A stretch of DNA of 64,000 nt from Durusdinium trenchii. Taxonomy: Eukaryota; Sar; Dinophyceae; Suessiales; Symbiodiniaceae. Of the stretch, positions 11,081 to 22,308 are shown piece by piece. Numbering within the stretch: position 1 is the first letter of the stretch; each line of letters begins with the position of its first letter. Below the pieces are notes generated by a model. That model had not been told where the DNA came from. It did not search any database and saw only the letters and a program-made list of their open reading frames with translations. The stretch lies in contig CAXAMN010001148.1 of assembly GCA_963970005.1 (NCBI GenBank), positions 391,626-455,625 of the forward strand. The letters run 5' to 3'. The position numbers and the translations under genes are program-made.

Positions 11081-11486
11081 CTGCCGACGCGGCCCAGGGC
11101 GGGGGTGGTCGACTCGGATGCCGGCGGGGTGGTGGATCCATGGTGGCGAACTCCGCCACTTTGGCATATCCTAAGCTCCCAGGGCCTCCGTGGATGTAGT
11201 AGAACATTGGATCTATCCCATAACCAGTAGTGGATGATGCTTATGGTTAGGAAAGGCCTGACTCCATCTTAAAGTATGATGTTCTTGTTTACCGACTGTT
11301 GCTCTTAATGGGACCGAGTAAAAATATATATTAATATAGTTCCATGATATTCCATGATATTCCATATATGATCTATATTCAGGTGAGATCGTTTTGGCTA
11401 CTACGTGTTGGTTGTACCATATTTGTTCATCCAGTCTGGCCGGACAGCGGACTATTTGGGCTATGACATCCGAATCCCCCTGTGTC
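11081..11486 (-). other. Histone gene intron, apparently GA-AG, holding a family G element
   Basis: The exon 1 to exon 2 join that keeps frame and gap-free alignment to H3 is ATGGAG|GACACAGG ... CGGCAG|GAATGC. This gives a 406-nt intron starting GA and ending AG, with the same AG|GA at both edges. GA donors are known in dinoflagellates. Most of 11211-11315 is a family G repeat. No GT or GC donor nearby gives an equally good join. Confidence 0.6.
11211..11315 (+). repeat. Family G element inside the histone intron
   Basis: Reads 'CTATCCCATAACCAGTAG', 'TGGATGATGCTTATGGTTAG', 'GAAAGGCCTGACTCC' and 'GTTTACCGACTGTTGC', collinear with the copy at 5730. It lies wholly within the intron, in the orientation opposite to the gene. 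Confidence 0.65.
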
Positions 11487-11876
11487 CTCCATCATGGCCG
11501 TGATCAAGGTCTCAGTGGCTTCTTGCAAGGCCAGTAAGCCTTGCGCTTCCAAACGGTACATGGTGGGAGGCTCCCACCCATCCACATGCTTGGCACCACT
11601 CTCCCACTCTTTGTACTTCTCTTCGGAGACCTTCCTCATCACATCCTTCACGGCTTTCTGAAAGCGGACTTTGGGGATCAACAGCGCGGTCGTGGAGCGA
11701 TAGTATCGAATCTCAATGCCCGCCACAGTTCCCAGTGGCAAGCGCCCAATCCATTTCTCTCCAGGTTTCAAGGCATTGGCCGCCTCCTGTCGGGCTTGTT
11801 CGATTCGTTGATGCAAGGGCAAGATGCCCACCACATTCTTGCGACCCTTCACGGCCACACCCTTGCTGCGCACCAT
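11487..11876 (-). CDS. Histone H3-like protein, exon 1 (tail and histone fold)
   Basis: Exon 1 encodes 130 residues from an ATG. Residues 49-83 (GTVAGIEIRYYRSTTALLI, then PKVRFQKAVKDVM) match helix N and helix 1 of H3 (GTVALREIRRY, LLIRKLPFQRLV). Residues 108-130 (RLEAQGLLALQEATETLITA, then MME) match helix 2, including the hallmark ALQEA. Between them lies a loop about 20 residues longer than in H3 (SEEKYKEWESGAKHVDGWEP, then PTMY). Loop 1 length is also altered in centromeric H3, but this insertion is far larger. The tail (MVRSKGVAVKGRKNVVG...) is basic but lacks the usual ARTKQTARKS pattern. With exon 2 the protein has 167 residues, against about 136 for normal H3. The frame stays open upstream of the ATG, so a longer N-terminus is possible. 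The gene is isolated, with repeats on both sides. Confidence 0.85.
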
Positions 11877-12055
11877 GGCGATGGCGTCTCTCGCCCCATG
11901 CTTCGAACGCCCGTTGCGTTGACGCCACGCTGCACGACGACGTGGCCGAGCCGAAAAAGGCGGAGAGAAGCGAATGCGACTCTCACCTGGAGTCCATGAG
12001 AAAAGGTCCGATGCGCAACTTCGAGGAAAAAGACAACTTATAAAAAGGAGATGGT
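11877..12055 (-). other. Open in-frame extension upstream of the histone ATG
   Basis: The reading frame of exon 1 continues upstream for about 60 codons to a stop near 12056, without an in-frame ATG. It is Arg-rich (SARPRRRAAWRQRNGRSKHG, then ARDAIA, just before the Met). It could be 5' untranslated sequence or part of a longer basic tail joined from an upstream exon. A donor-like CCAG|GTGAGAG lies at about 11985. Confidence 0.3.
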
Positions 12056-13732
12056 CAGATCATCTAAGGTATCATGATAGTTCTTGTCATTATGTTTTTT
12101 CTTTGTACCCTATTTCTGTGGAACACTTGGCCGCATGCTCCTGCCTTTTCTGCAATAGTTGCAGGACCTTGGCACGGAACACTTCTGGACCTGTTGTTGT
12201 TGTTGTTGCTGTTGTTGTTGTTGTTGTTCCTGTTCCTGTTGTTGTTGTTGTTGTTTTCTCTCTCTCTCTCAACAGCGTGAACACAACGTCCACGTCCACG
12301 TCGACCCGTGGTCGTGTCGAGACGGCGGACACCTGTCCAAGCGTGTCCGGGTCGGACAGGGCGCTACGAACGTAGCTTCAAGACTTTAGGAACGAAGCAT
12401 CGCTACGAACGTAGCTCCTGGCCTTGACTAACTAGGAGTATATATAGCTATATAGATCTATATAGTAACAAGAAAATACTAGTTTCTGCAATTGCTAGTA
12501 GTAATGCCCTTATAGTTACTAATAGCGATGCCCTTCTTCCCGTAGCTAATTTTTGCTCTGGGAGGGAAGACTTTTATGTCGCCCTCTGAGTGTCTGGCAC
12601 TTGGTGTGCCTCGCTTGCCTTGGCTTCTCGACCACCGTGTCGGCCTGGAACTGATTTAACAAGTCCGCCTGGGCACGCCAGAGATGAGAGCTTCCCACAC
12701 GGCGCACCACATCGCCACATCAACCCAATTCACCACCCGGCGTGGTGGTGGCCATGACGCCACGACACACACATCGCCCCACAACGACCCGCGCTACGAC
12801 CCGCGCGACCCGTGCGTGGCGTTTTTTCCCAAATCCAGAAGCCCTCCTCAAAGCACATTTCACATGGAATGCGCGTGTTTTGCAGCATGGGTCGCTTGCT
12901 CTCTCAAAGCCTTGAACCGATGAACGAAGAGATTGCCATAGAACGAGATCCCTTCCGTCAAACCATCCAAAAGGAAGCGTTTGAACATGGCAACACGGTG
13001 ATACAATCCCACTTCATGGAAACCCCATCCCATCAAGAAACGATGGAACTCCCCAGCCCCGCCCCCGTCTCCACACTTGTTGTTAGCAGGTTGTTAGCCA
13101 TGGCGCCCTTGGGGTCCATCTTCCCACCACGGCAGGGTACCGGTTTGCACGAGTCACGTCATTGGTCACACGAACTCCGTCACACGTCGGTCACGTCACC
13201 ACCAGTCCGACAGCGGGACCCCACGCCTCCAACTGAGCCTTTTGAGCGAGAATTCCTGCGATCGCCCGTTTCGTCGTCGTCGTCGAGGTCGTTGACGCCG
13301 CACCGCCGACGCCGGGGCTGTGGGGAGAGACGACGGTAACCGGAAGCAAACGAGAACGGACGTATGACGCACGACGAAGGAGACGAAAAACCGTGGCCAA
13401 AAACCCACTCAGTCCCGCGTGGCCGGGGAAGAAGGTCACCTGAGCGTGCGCGTGGAACGTTCTGGCGCTCCAGAGCGAAAAAAGCAGAGCTCACTGTTCA
13501 TCTTTGTTCTGGGTCAGTGTTCGTTCCTTTCTTTGTCGCCTGTCCTGATGAGTCCTGGTCCAAGTCGCGCTCCGGACCTGGTCGGCATTCTCTGAGGCCT
13601 CCCACGTAATCACTTGGTTCCTCAGCCTTTCGCACACCATTTGGGCCTCGCAGGAAGACGCCGGGGCAAGCCGCACCAATGGGAAGACGCATAGCAAATG
13701 CCATATCCTTTTCACAGGATTGGGCGCTTTAT
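12056..13732. other. No gene recognised; microsatellite
   Basis: Contains a GTT/CT microsatellite (12192-12272) and a family H motif (12358-12430). Plus and minus frames at 12812-13494 are Arg/Ser/Thr/Pro-rich translations of GC-rich sequence, with no domain. Confidence 0.4.
12192..12272. repeat. Compound microsatellite (GTT)n then (CT)n
   Basis: About 20 GTT triplets broken by a few GCT/CCT units, then 'TTTTCTCTCTCTCTCTC' and 'AACAG'. Confidence 0.9.
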
Positions 13733-13838
13733 ATACCCTAGGGCTCCAAGTGCCTCCTCGGAAGGTATTTGGATGTATTTGGACCCTCTAAACTCACCCC
13801 AAACACCTTCTCAGAAGGTACTTGGATCCCTAGGGTAT
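13733..13838. repeat. Family B MITE-like element
   Basis: Family B has inverted ends of the form 'ATACCCTAGGGCTCCAAGT' and 'ACTTGGATCCCTAGGGTAT', with internal 'CCTTCTCAGAAGGTAC', itself a small palindrome. This copy is complete at both ends. Confidence 0.75.
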
Positions 13839-14260
13839 AGTATGACAGATCCACAAGGCCAAACTAAGAGGAGAACAAGGGCGTCCAGCATGAGACCTGT
13901 GAGACATGTGACCCACATGTCTAACCCGGTGCCGAATGAGCCCCGAACGGTCTTAATGAAATGGCGACCAGCTGGTCTGGCATCGAGAACGACATGCAAA
14001 ATCAACACCTCCAACTGTTGATTCCCCTTACTGTACCTCCGCTGTGTTCTCGCGAGGCATCGCACAAAAAGGAACCCGGTGAGCCAATAGACCATGGAAA
14101 GGCGCCGGACGACCGTCGACCGCCGGCGCCTTCCAATCCGGGCACCTTCTCCCTGAGGCGAAGATTGGAAGAAACGAGGATGAACGAAACGGGCATGAGA
14201 CACGAAACGGGCATGAGATGTTCAGCTGGCCCTCCGGCCAACAGAGGGAAAGACATGCTA

Positions 14261-14353
14261 TATACCAGGACCCTCCTGTCGGGGTGCCCAATGGAAGCCT
14301 ATAGGTAGTGTGGGGTAATTAATTGGACACCCCGACAGGAGGGTCCTGGTATA
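14261..14353. repeat. Family C MITE-like element with perfect 26-bp terminal inverted repeats
   Basis: The left end reads TATACCAGGACCCTCCTGTC, then GGGGTG. The right end (CACCCCGACAGGAGGGTCCT, then GGTATA) is its exact reverse complement over 26 bp. The element is 93 bp, with no coding capacity. Flanking 'GCTTCCAAT/GGAAGCC' blocks extend the palindrome loosely. Other family C copies are older or truncated. Confidence 0.85.
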
Positions 14354-14560
14354 GTAGTAGGCTTCCAATCATGTGTATTTCCATCTCTCAAACCAGTCAA
14401 GTTAGGCAGAACAATTGCACTGATTGGAAAGATCCAGGTAAATGACAATGAGATGTTCAATCTTTCAACATTTTCCCCTCTGGCCAGAGGGACAAAACGA
14501 CATACCTGGATCTTGCAAGTATGTGTATATAAAATATGTCTGCCCGAGTCATCTTCCTAC

Positions 14561-14616
14561 ACCTTCAAGTACCTCCACAGAAACACCCCCCCGAACACCT
14601 TCTCAGAAGGTACGAC
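14561..14616. repeat. Family B fragment
   Basis: Half element: TTCAAGTACCTCC ... CTTCTCAGAAGGTACGACTG. Confidence 0.5.
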
Positions 14617-14801
14617 TGGAGGCTTGAGGCAAAACATGGAAGATCCAAATGACATGAAGCTCGGGATGCTGGATCAGAAACGCTGCCATACCTCCAATGC
14701 TTGATCCCATGTCACTTAATTCACTTGATGTCCGGTTCAATCGTCCAATCATCCTCAGATGACAGGGTCATCCACCATACGACACCCCATGTCACTTGAC
14801 A

Positions 14802-14900
14802 CCGGGACTGCCGCACTGCCACTGTAATGGGTCCCCCCCCTGGCAGCACCCCAACGGGATCGGTTGTCCTATTGTCAGTCCCAGAAACGTCGTGTCTGGG
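14802..14900. repeat. Family D element
   Basis: 'GGGACTGCCGCACTGCC', 'CCTGGCAGCACCCCAACGG' and 'CAGTCCCAGAAACGTCGTGT' in family order. Confidence 0.6.
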
Positions 14901-15807
14901 TGTATTGGGAGAGGTATACCTATACCAGAACCCTCCGACCATCCATGACCTTCCAACGGGTCCGATAGCGATACCCCCATACCCCCACTATATACCTATA
15001 TAGATATATAAGGATCTCCAAACCAAACAGCCAAACAGGATTCCGTCTAGGTACACTAGGGCAACATGGTTTTACGTGTGTGTGTGTGTGTTTTTTAAAA
15101 CTGATCACATGCCCCACCAAGGGGTTTTGCTCTATTTCCCTTCTTCCAGGACGTCATTGCCAGGGAGGTCTCCACTCCAAAGAGTGCTCTTCTGAGGCAA
15201 GCGTGTCCGGGAAAAGCCCGGTCGGACTCCCCAAAAAGCCATGCGAAAACGCACAACACATCTTGCGCCGTCGGTCAGACATGGTCAGACCACATGGAAC
15301 ATGGCCATGCCATGTGATGCCTTTCAACATCTTTCAACTTCAGATCTGGCAATTTCTGGACTAAGGCCCCCACAAGTAAACCCTATAGGCATCTTACTAG
15401 GCCTCTTTTATTGGAATCGGTCAGATGCTCTTCCCTCTCCTTCCCCCCCCTGAACTTTTCACCTCAACTCGGCTTGGGCAACCATTGCGGGGCCCGCTCA
15501 GATCGAGGATTTTTCGTCAACGAAAAGCAGGACCTCTGTCGAAAACATGTTGAAACCTTCTCAGCTGCGTGGAATTGGATGTGTTTTTTGTTTCATGCGT
15601 CAAACCTTCGCACTTTCGGATTTTGTGTCACACCCCATGAAACCCAGCTGTGGCAGGCTTGAGCAGCAAAGATTCAGTGCACGTCGCCAAGCGACCAAAG
15701 AATCTCTCATCGGACATCTGGCGATAAATGTTTACAAGATGGAACCCCCGAACCCGACTGCAATCAGGCACCAAGTAAAACAAACGGCCAATCAAAGTAA
15801 AACAACC

Positions 15808-15909
15808 ACCTGGACCCGACTTCAAGTACTCTAGAAAATGGGACATGTGACATGGCCCTATAAAAACGGGTAGATCTGTACCCACTTTCCGAGGTACTTG
15901 ACGAGGCTC
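15808..15909. repeat. Family A element, complete
   Basis: Starts ACCTGGACCCGACTTCAAGT and ends CGAGGTACTTGACGAGGCTC. The centre has GGCCCTATAAAAACGGGTAG. Confidence 0.75.
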
Positions 15910-16320
15910 GGTTCGGCCAGCGTCAAAACGCTTGTTCCTTCGACCCCAAGCGTTCGCGACCCGCGACCTCGGCAGCGCAACGCCACCAAACGGGCGGGAC
16001 CTTCGACGATCGCGCCGTGCACCGAACAGCAGCCAGCCGTGCACCGGGACTGAAGGATTGAGGATTGGAACTGAAACATCAAAATCCCGGTGATTTACTA
16101 AATGGATGAGAACGAAGGATTTGTAGGATTTTACCTTTTAGATGTTGGTATATGGAGTGCTCTGGATTGCTGGTCTTTTTACATCCAGAGACGGTTTTAA
16201 GGGTCGTTGAAGGGTCAATGTCCCGAGACGTCTCATCTGCATCGAGAGTATCCTTCACCTGTCTCTTTCCGAAAACTTGCCAACACCGGCCGTTTTCCGC
16301 TCTCTGAATGCCACATAAAC

Positions 16321-16400
16321 ATACCAGGACCCTCCTGTCGGGGTGCCCTGTCTGGAAGCCTAAATAGGTAGTCCACTGGGTAGTCCAGCCAGGACACCCT
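16321..16400. repeat. Family C element, degraded right end
   Basis: The left end ATACCAGGACCCTCCTGTCG matches the copy at 14261. The right end is diverged to CCAGCCAGGACACCC. Confidence 0.6.
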
Positions 16401-16557
16401 TGAACTTGATTTGCCCCACATCCATCGATCCCAAATCGGCTCAAACGCTGCGGCGAAACCAACGGACTCGACGGAATCTACGGTCCAAGCCGCCGAGTCT
16501 GCGGCAGACACAGCCTCAGGCGGCCCCGTTCCAAGCGCCGAGAGAAGCGACAAAAGC

Positions 16558-16663
16558 ACCTGGAGCCTCGTCAAGTACATCGGAAAATGAGTACAAGTAT
16601 GTACAAGTACCTGTTTTTATAGAGCCACCCATGTTCTAGAGTACTTGAAGTCGGGTCCAGGTA
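16558..16663. repeat. Family A element, inverted orientation
   Basis: Starts ACCTGGAGCCTCGTCAAGTA and ends CTTGAAGTCGGGTCCAGGTA, the reverse orientation of the copy at 15808. Confidence 0.75.
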
Positions 16664-17730
16664 TAAGATCAATGATACACAAAAAACATCAAGTGATTTG
16701 GACAGAAAACGTTGTAAATGCATGAAGGACACAACAAACACCAGTGAGAATAGTGAGAGTCGTGACGCCGAAAGGGAACCAGTCTTGATCAACTGGTGCC
16801 GCTTGAAATGTTGCAAACGGAGCTTGTGAAAACCCGCCCGCGCTGTGCACAACAAAGAACCTACAGTCTACACCCTCGCCAGCAACTCGCTCACTTAAAT
16901 GCTTTGTTTTTCACGATTTGACGAGCCGAGCCTTGACTGGTTTCGTTTCCCGAGACATTCATAGCAACTTGTTGCGACCTGATTCACGGTGGGCAAGGAC
17001 TGGTGCCTCACCCGCAAACGTGTGGGGAGGGAAGGTCGGTACGAGTATGACCACATCGACGTTTTTGGCGGCTACGCGTCGATGCCGGTGTTCATGTCAT
17101 TGGTTCTTCGCTGGAACGGCCCCTGCCGTAGATGTCGGCGAATTGGAGGGCCACGAGTGAGTTTTGGGGACGGCGCCGGAAGCAAGTCGAATCGGGCGCA
17201 GCAACTCTCCCCTTCACTTTCTTCGCCTTGAGGCTTTCTCCGAGATCCCCGAGGCTTGCCACTGTGAACTGAACTTGCAAACTGACATGCAAAGCCAGTT
17301 TGCCTGACACATACATCTGGACGAATCCTCATTAGATCGCTAGGGTGCGATTCGATGCCTTCGATGTCCTGAACACTCGCCATGATACGATTTCGTCTTT
17401 TTTGCGAACCATGCGCCATGAGCCACCGTGATGCCATTCACCTGGCCCCCTCTTTGTTGTCCAGCAACTCTTTCTCTCCCTGCTCCTTCCTCTCTGTCCA
17501 TCAGCATTTTTTCGGAAACACTGCCAGCGCCAAAATCATGCGTCCCTGCGAACCCTTTTCCAGTGCCCAGCCACAGCCCCAAGGCCCCCAAACCTCTACA
17601 AGTACTGATCCTATACTTTACACTATCAACTTGGCCGGCTATTAGACGTTGAAGTCGATCTTCGTTGAGCGACTTGGGGAAGTCGAGTTGTGGGGAGAAG
17701 GACTGGGAGAAGGTCGAGGAGAACGTGGAG

Positions 17731-17812
17731 TAGCCTGGTAATGGGTGTCCAATAAACTACCCCGCACTACTTAAGGATCTCCATTGCACACCCATTGGAT
17801 GGTCCAGGCTAC
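17731..17812. repeat. Family C-like palindromic element
   Basis: TAGCCTGGTAATGGGTGTCC ... ACCCATTGGATGGTCCAGGC; an inverted pair with diverged ends. Confidence 0.5.
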
Positions 17813-18700
17813 TCCGCGCCGTTGATGTCCATTTGTTTCTCTGTTGAAGAGAACCGTCATGCTTCACTCTCAAGTTTAAACTCTTTCCTGCGCTTTTTTT
17901 GAGCTTCGCTACAGCAGTACACCGCTCTTGGCTCCTGGCAATCCAAGGCAGCACCTGACACATCCGGAAGACGCAAATCCGGGTGACGCAAACGTCCAGA
18001 CGCGCCTGAAGGGCAACGCCGAAGGTGTCAGAAATGCAGCAATGCGTGCAAGTCAAGACCATGCCGTTTGGTTGATTTAATTGATGAAAAGGCAGAAATT
18101 CTGCACAGTTGGAAGATTCAGGTATAGGCCAATTACTAAGGCCATATAGATGGCTACGTCATTGGACTCCAACATCAATTGGCGAACGTCAGACACCCCC
18201 CTTGCCTTGAACACCATCGATCATCTCCGGCCATGGCATCGAACCGACTCAGCAACTGTGCCAATGTTGGAGTCATAGCTTTGAGGTGAGGGTTCCGGGC
18301 AGATAGCAAGCTGGGTTCCAGCTTGAGGTCACATGGGGTTCCAGTTAGGGTCCAAATCCTGAGAGAACAAGAACTGATGTGCATGATGCCAAAATCACTC
18401 TTCTTTGAAATCGCCCCTGCTCCCGGCAAGGCATCTGGTCTCGTCGACTCGAGTCGAGCCAACGCCGTTGAGCGCGGTGTCTCTCTCACGGTTGGCGCGT
18501 GTCGACGTGATGCCGCCGGGGGTCTTCCACCTCAACCAACTGAACCAGTGAAGCAGTGGGCGAGATCGAACCCGAGGTGCATACGCCTACGCAAAGAGAC
18601 CCATGGGCTGGAACCTGAAAAAAACACAACAAATATCGTCTTCCAAAGGGTCCATCTTCAGGTTCCATGTCCCACACTATACATGTATCCTACATATATG

Positions 18701-18788
18701 CCGCCCCAGAAAGACCCCCAGTCCACCACCCCTGGCCGTTTTGAAGGCAGTCCGACATGGTAGTCTCATGGAGTATTTGGGTCTGGGT
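18701..18788. repeat. Family D element
   Basis: 'CACCCCTGGCCGTTTTGAAG' and 'GCAGTCCGACATGGTAGTC' match the copies at 59411 and 60349. Confidence 0.6.
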
Positions 18789-19078
18789 CTCTTGAAAAGC
18801 GGCTTCGGGTACCGGTGCACCCCCCGAACGGACGGTCCAGACTCCGAGAACAGCGATCGCGACCATGCGGTGCGGTGCGCTGCATCGAGGACATCGAGGG
18901 AGCGTGTGAGTGGAGCAAAAGGTCGGGAAGATCGAATTGAAGACAAACCATTTTGCAGTACAAACTCCTGAGCACGAACAGTTGCGAAAGCGAAATGCAA
19001 GGACCATGGTGACCATGACCGATCTGGAAGGCAACTGCGATTGCCCGACGGGTTTCGGTAAGGTCACACATGTCTGAC

Positions 19079-19159
19079 ACAGGGTCATCCTGTCTGGGTG
19101 TCGCTAGACTACCCTACCCTGCGTAAAAGGGTCTCCAGACAGGGCACCCGGACAGGAAG
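19079..19159. repeat. Family C/D-like palindrome
   Basis: CAGGGTCATCCTGTCTGGGT ... GTCTCCAGACAGGGCACCCG; imperfect inverted repeat. Confidence 0.45.
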
Positions 19160-19925
19160 TGCGAGGTATACGATGATATCTGAACTGCCCTCTGCAAATT
19201 CAAACATCGATCGTCTTCATCCTGCTTGTTCCTTTTCCTTCTTGACATCTTGGTTTGGTTCCTCCCCGCAGCGTCTCTTCGTCAGCAGCGTATAGCAGCG
19301 CTTGGGCGCGGTGCTGGGCCACATATGAGCACACGATAGATGGCTGATGGGACATCGGACAATCTTTCGCTACAACTCCTGCCTAAATTATATAGCAGGG
19401 GACCCAAAAGTCGCATGCGTTTTTTGTTGCGCATGTTCAGCCAAATCAACATCAACAACTACATGGCTTGCGCGACACTTTCATTATTGACAACATGTAG
19501 GAAGCGGGTGGCCAGCAGTTGTCTTCAACCCAGCTGCTTGAAGATGCGCAAGATGACCGCATGCCGGGTAGGCCCGGCATCAAATCTAGAACATGCAATG
19601 GTACAAAAAGAATGCGACAGGACAACAACCAAGGAGGATCATTCAAGCTGTGGGAAAAAAAGGCTCTCTATTGGGCGGATCTGCGCATTTTGCCGCGTTT
19701 CGTTTTGCGGGTGGGTTTCACGTCTCTGGCGGCCTGTTCTGTCTCTCCTCTCTTCTTTGGGATTCGGGTGACACGGCACGCATATCCCTGGCTTCATGAA
19801 ATCACCTATGAACCCCCTCCGCTTTCTGTCCGTCAACCCGTTCTTCCTGCACCTCGTTCGACAGGGAGGTTCCCGCGTTCGGTGCACCGAGCGCCATCCA
19901 TCAATCGTTTGGTGCTTGACTTCAT

Positions 19926-20060
19926 GTCCCAGACACGACCTGTCTGGGACTGCCATAGGACTGCCGCCCCAGAAAGACCCCCCCTGGCACCCCAACTGAT
20001 TGGCATACCTGGACCCTCCAAAGTACTCTAGAAAGTGGGACATGGCTCAAAAAAACAGGT
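19926..20060. repeat. Family D element abutting half a family A element
   Basis: 'TCCCAGACACGACCTGTCTG' and 'GGACTGCCATAGGACTGCCG' continue into 'CACCCCAACTGATTGGCAT', which is followed at once by 'ACCTGGACCCTCCAAAGTAC' of family A. One element seems to have inserted beside or into the other. Confidence 0.55.
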
Positions 20061-21834
20061 AATACAGTATATATAGATGGAGTGGCTGGGTTCGGTACCT
20101 TGACTTCATGTCGGATTCCAACTGCCTAATTGACGCCTCGACTGGGAAACGCACGTGGAACCTGGAAGGCCATCGGTGGCGCCTTCCAATTCAGGAAAAT
20201 CGGCTCGTGTTGGGGAGCCTCCGGCCCCACAGATTCAAATCAGTGGTCCAGAGCGAATCATACAGAGAAGGATCTGATTGAAACCATCGATCTTTGTTCT
20301 TTAAACAAATTGCAATTTCACATCATCTTCCCATGCCCTTTTCAAGTTCAATCCACCAAAAACCACCAAACTCTGTCATGGTGCTCGCTCCACTACACGA
20401 CTTTGCACAAAAGTTGAACGTCAAAGCGGCCAGTTGACTTCCTCACCTAGCACGCACGAGAGAGGCAAGTGTCAAGAATCACAACTGCTGGACGTGCGGT
20501 GAACACAACTACTGAGATGGGTGGAGAGTCAACAAGCTTCACTCTGCTTTCCCTGGCACGGCTGCGGTTCATCAGGAAGCAACAGGTTGGCCTTTGTTAC
20601 GTGGTCTGGAAGTGCTTCATGCAAGGAAGGTCTTCTGAATCTGTACACTCTTTCGGGGCTTTCCATGACCACCCAACCCCCCAAAACGCAAAGTACAAGA
20701 CAAATCCAAACAAAACCATGTATACCCCCCTGTTTGGCCTGCGCAGCCATGTCACAGGGAGCTTCTATGCATTTGTTCGCTCGACTCGATGATCCACTCA
20801 TCCAAGAGCTGAGCGATGCTGTTTCGCTGATATCAGATATTTCCTATACCATCCTGCCACCGTGGCCAGAATGCCGCACTCCCTTCCTCCATCTGGCAAA
20901 CCCGTCGTCCGCGCGCGGACGAAACCGCGCACGGACTGCCGACCCACGTGTGAGTCGTGGGTAACATGTGCGCAAAATATGTGTCCACAGGAACGGGCAG
21001 TTTTCGGATTCGACTTCGGATTCCAGCGATCGGATTCCAGGCAAATCCTGACGGACCTGGTATTATGTAATAATTCAACCATTTCAACACCAATCATCCA
21101 ACTTCCACGTGTTGATCGAAGCCGAGACTTCGGTCCAACTTTAAAATTTGTTGGGCCGTCACTGCGCTAAAGTACAGCAGTCGAGACAGTGTTACAAACA
21201 ATTTTGGAGGCCCTTCATGCCCGTCGAGCCTTTCTTCTACGCTGCGGAAACTTCCCCAACAGATCTGAACATGTACTGATCTTCTCAGAGTTCCAACAAC
21301 TCTTCGGATTCCTTCCCTTTTGAAGCGGACGCAAGGGCCCCTGTTGAAGCTCCCTCGGAAACTGGTAGACCTGACACCAAGGGCTCGCTTTGCGGACCTC
21401 TCACCTAGAGCTAGCAGCCACAACAGCCGCTCGTCACATCCAATGCAATGGCCTGACGCGAGCGCGTGGTGAACTGCTCCGAGACTAGACACAGCGCTAC
21501 ATGGAACAATTCCATCTTAAACATGATGTAAGCTGAAGGCGCCAGCAGCAGCGCTTTTCCGAACTATAGTTGGATTCTATCCCCCCCCAATGCTGGCGTG
21601 CCGCGATCGCTGATCGCTGATCGCATGTGCGCAGTGCCAACCGCCTGGCTAAAGAGGGCAGAGATGTCGCCATCGGCCAGGAAGCGACCTCGTTTTTCTG
21701 TCGCGATCGGCCAGGAAGCGACCTCGATCCTACGTCTGAACCTGACCACGTGGTCGTCTGATCCTATCGCTGGCTGTAGCTAGCACTGATCGCTAGCCCC
21801 TTCAGCACAACGGCTCCCACAATGTTCATGTAAT

Positions 21835-21950
21835 ATATCCCTAGGGATCCAAGTACCTTCTTAGAAGGTACGACTGGACCCTCCTGGCACCTACATAACA
21901 GTGTCTCCAATCACCGTACCTGAGAAGGTACGACTGGATCCCTAGGGTAT
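21835..21950. repeat. Family B element, complete
   Basis: ATATCCCTAGGGATCCAAGT at the left and GACTGGATCCCTAGGGTAT at the right. Two internal 'GAAGGTACGACTGGA' blocks. Confidence 0.75.
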
Positions 21951-22242
21951 TACATTGACCCAACTGATCGGCCAATCTTCCAGTCCCATGGACTTGTGAC
22001 GGGCCAAGCACGCTCGACTTGCGAGCAGCGTCTCGCGATCTGAGCGCCTGACGCACGGCATGTTCATCTGGAACATTTGCCTCAGGTCCGGTCCAAACGA
22101 GGTCGACTTGAATGGATGCGGAGTCTCCAAGTCGGAAGGCCTCCGCGTCGGAAGCTCCGATGTCTGCCAGCTTCTTCGTTCGTATCACTGACCAGTTCGG
22201 TCACTGAAAGTCTCTGATGTTCAATCACCCGGCCCGTTTGGC

Positions 22243-22308
22243 CTCCAGTCGTACCTTCGGTGGGACTGGGATGGGTGCCAGTGTCGGGTCCAGTCATACC
22301 GAACCTGA
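22243..22308. repeat. Family B fragment
   Basis: CCAGTCGTACCTTCGGTGGG ... GTCCAGTCATACCGAACCTG, close to the copies at 34021 and 59485. Confidence 0.55.

Larger units (their letters stand above)
13839..18700. other. Gene-poor, repeat-dense stretch
   Basis: Eight or more family A-D elements lie here, listed separately. Open frames such as 15628-16044 and 16079-16580 (minus) begin or end in those elements and show no domain. No exon is supportable. Confidence 0.4.

Noticed and set aside
12192..12272. Poly-Cys or poly-Leu/Val peptide encoded by the GTT repeat
   Set aside because: Simple microsatellite translated in three frames; no flanking exon.
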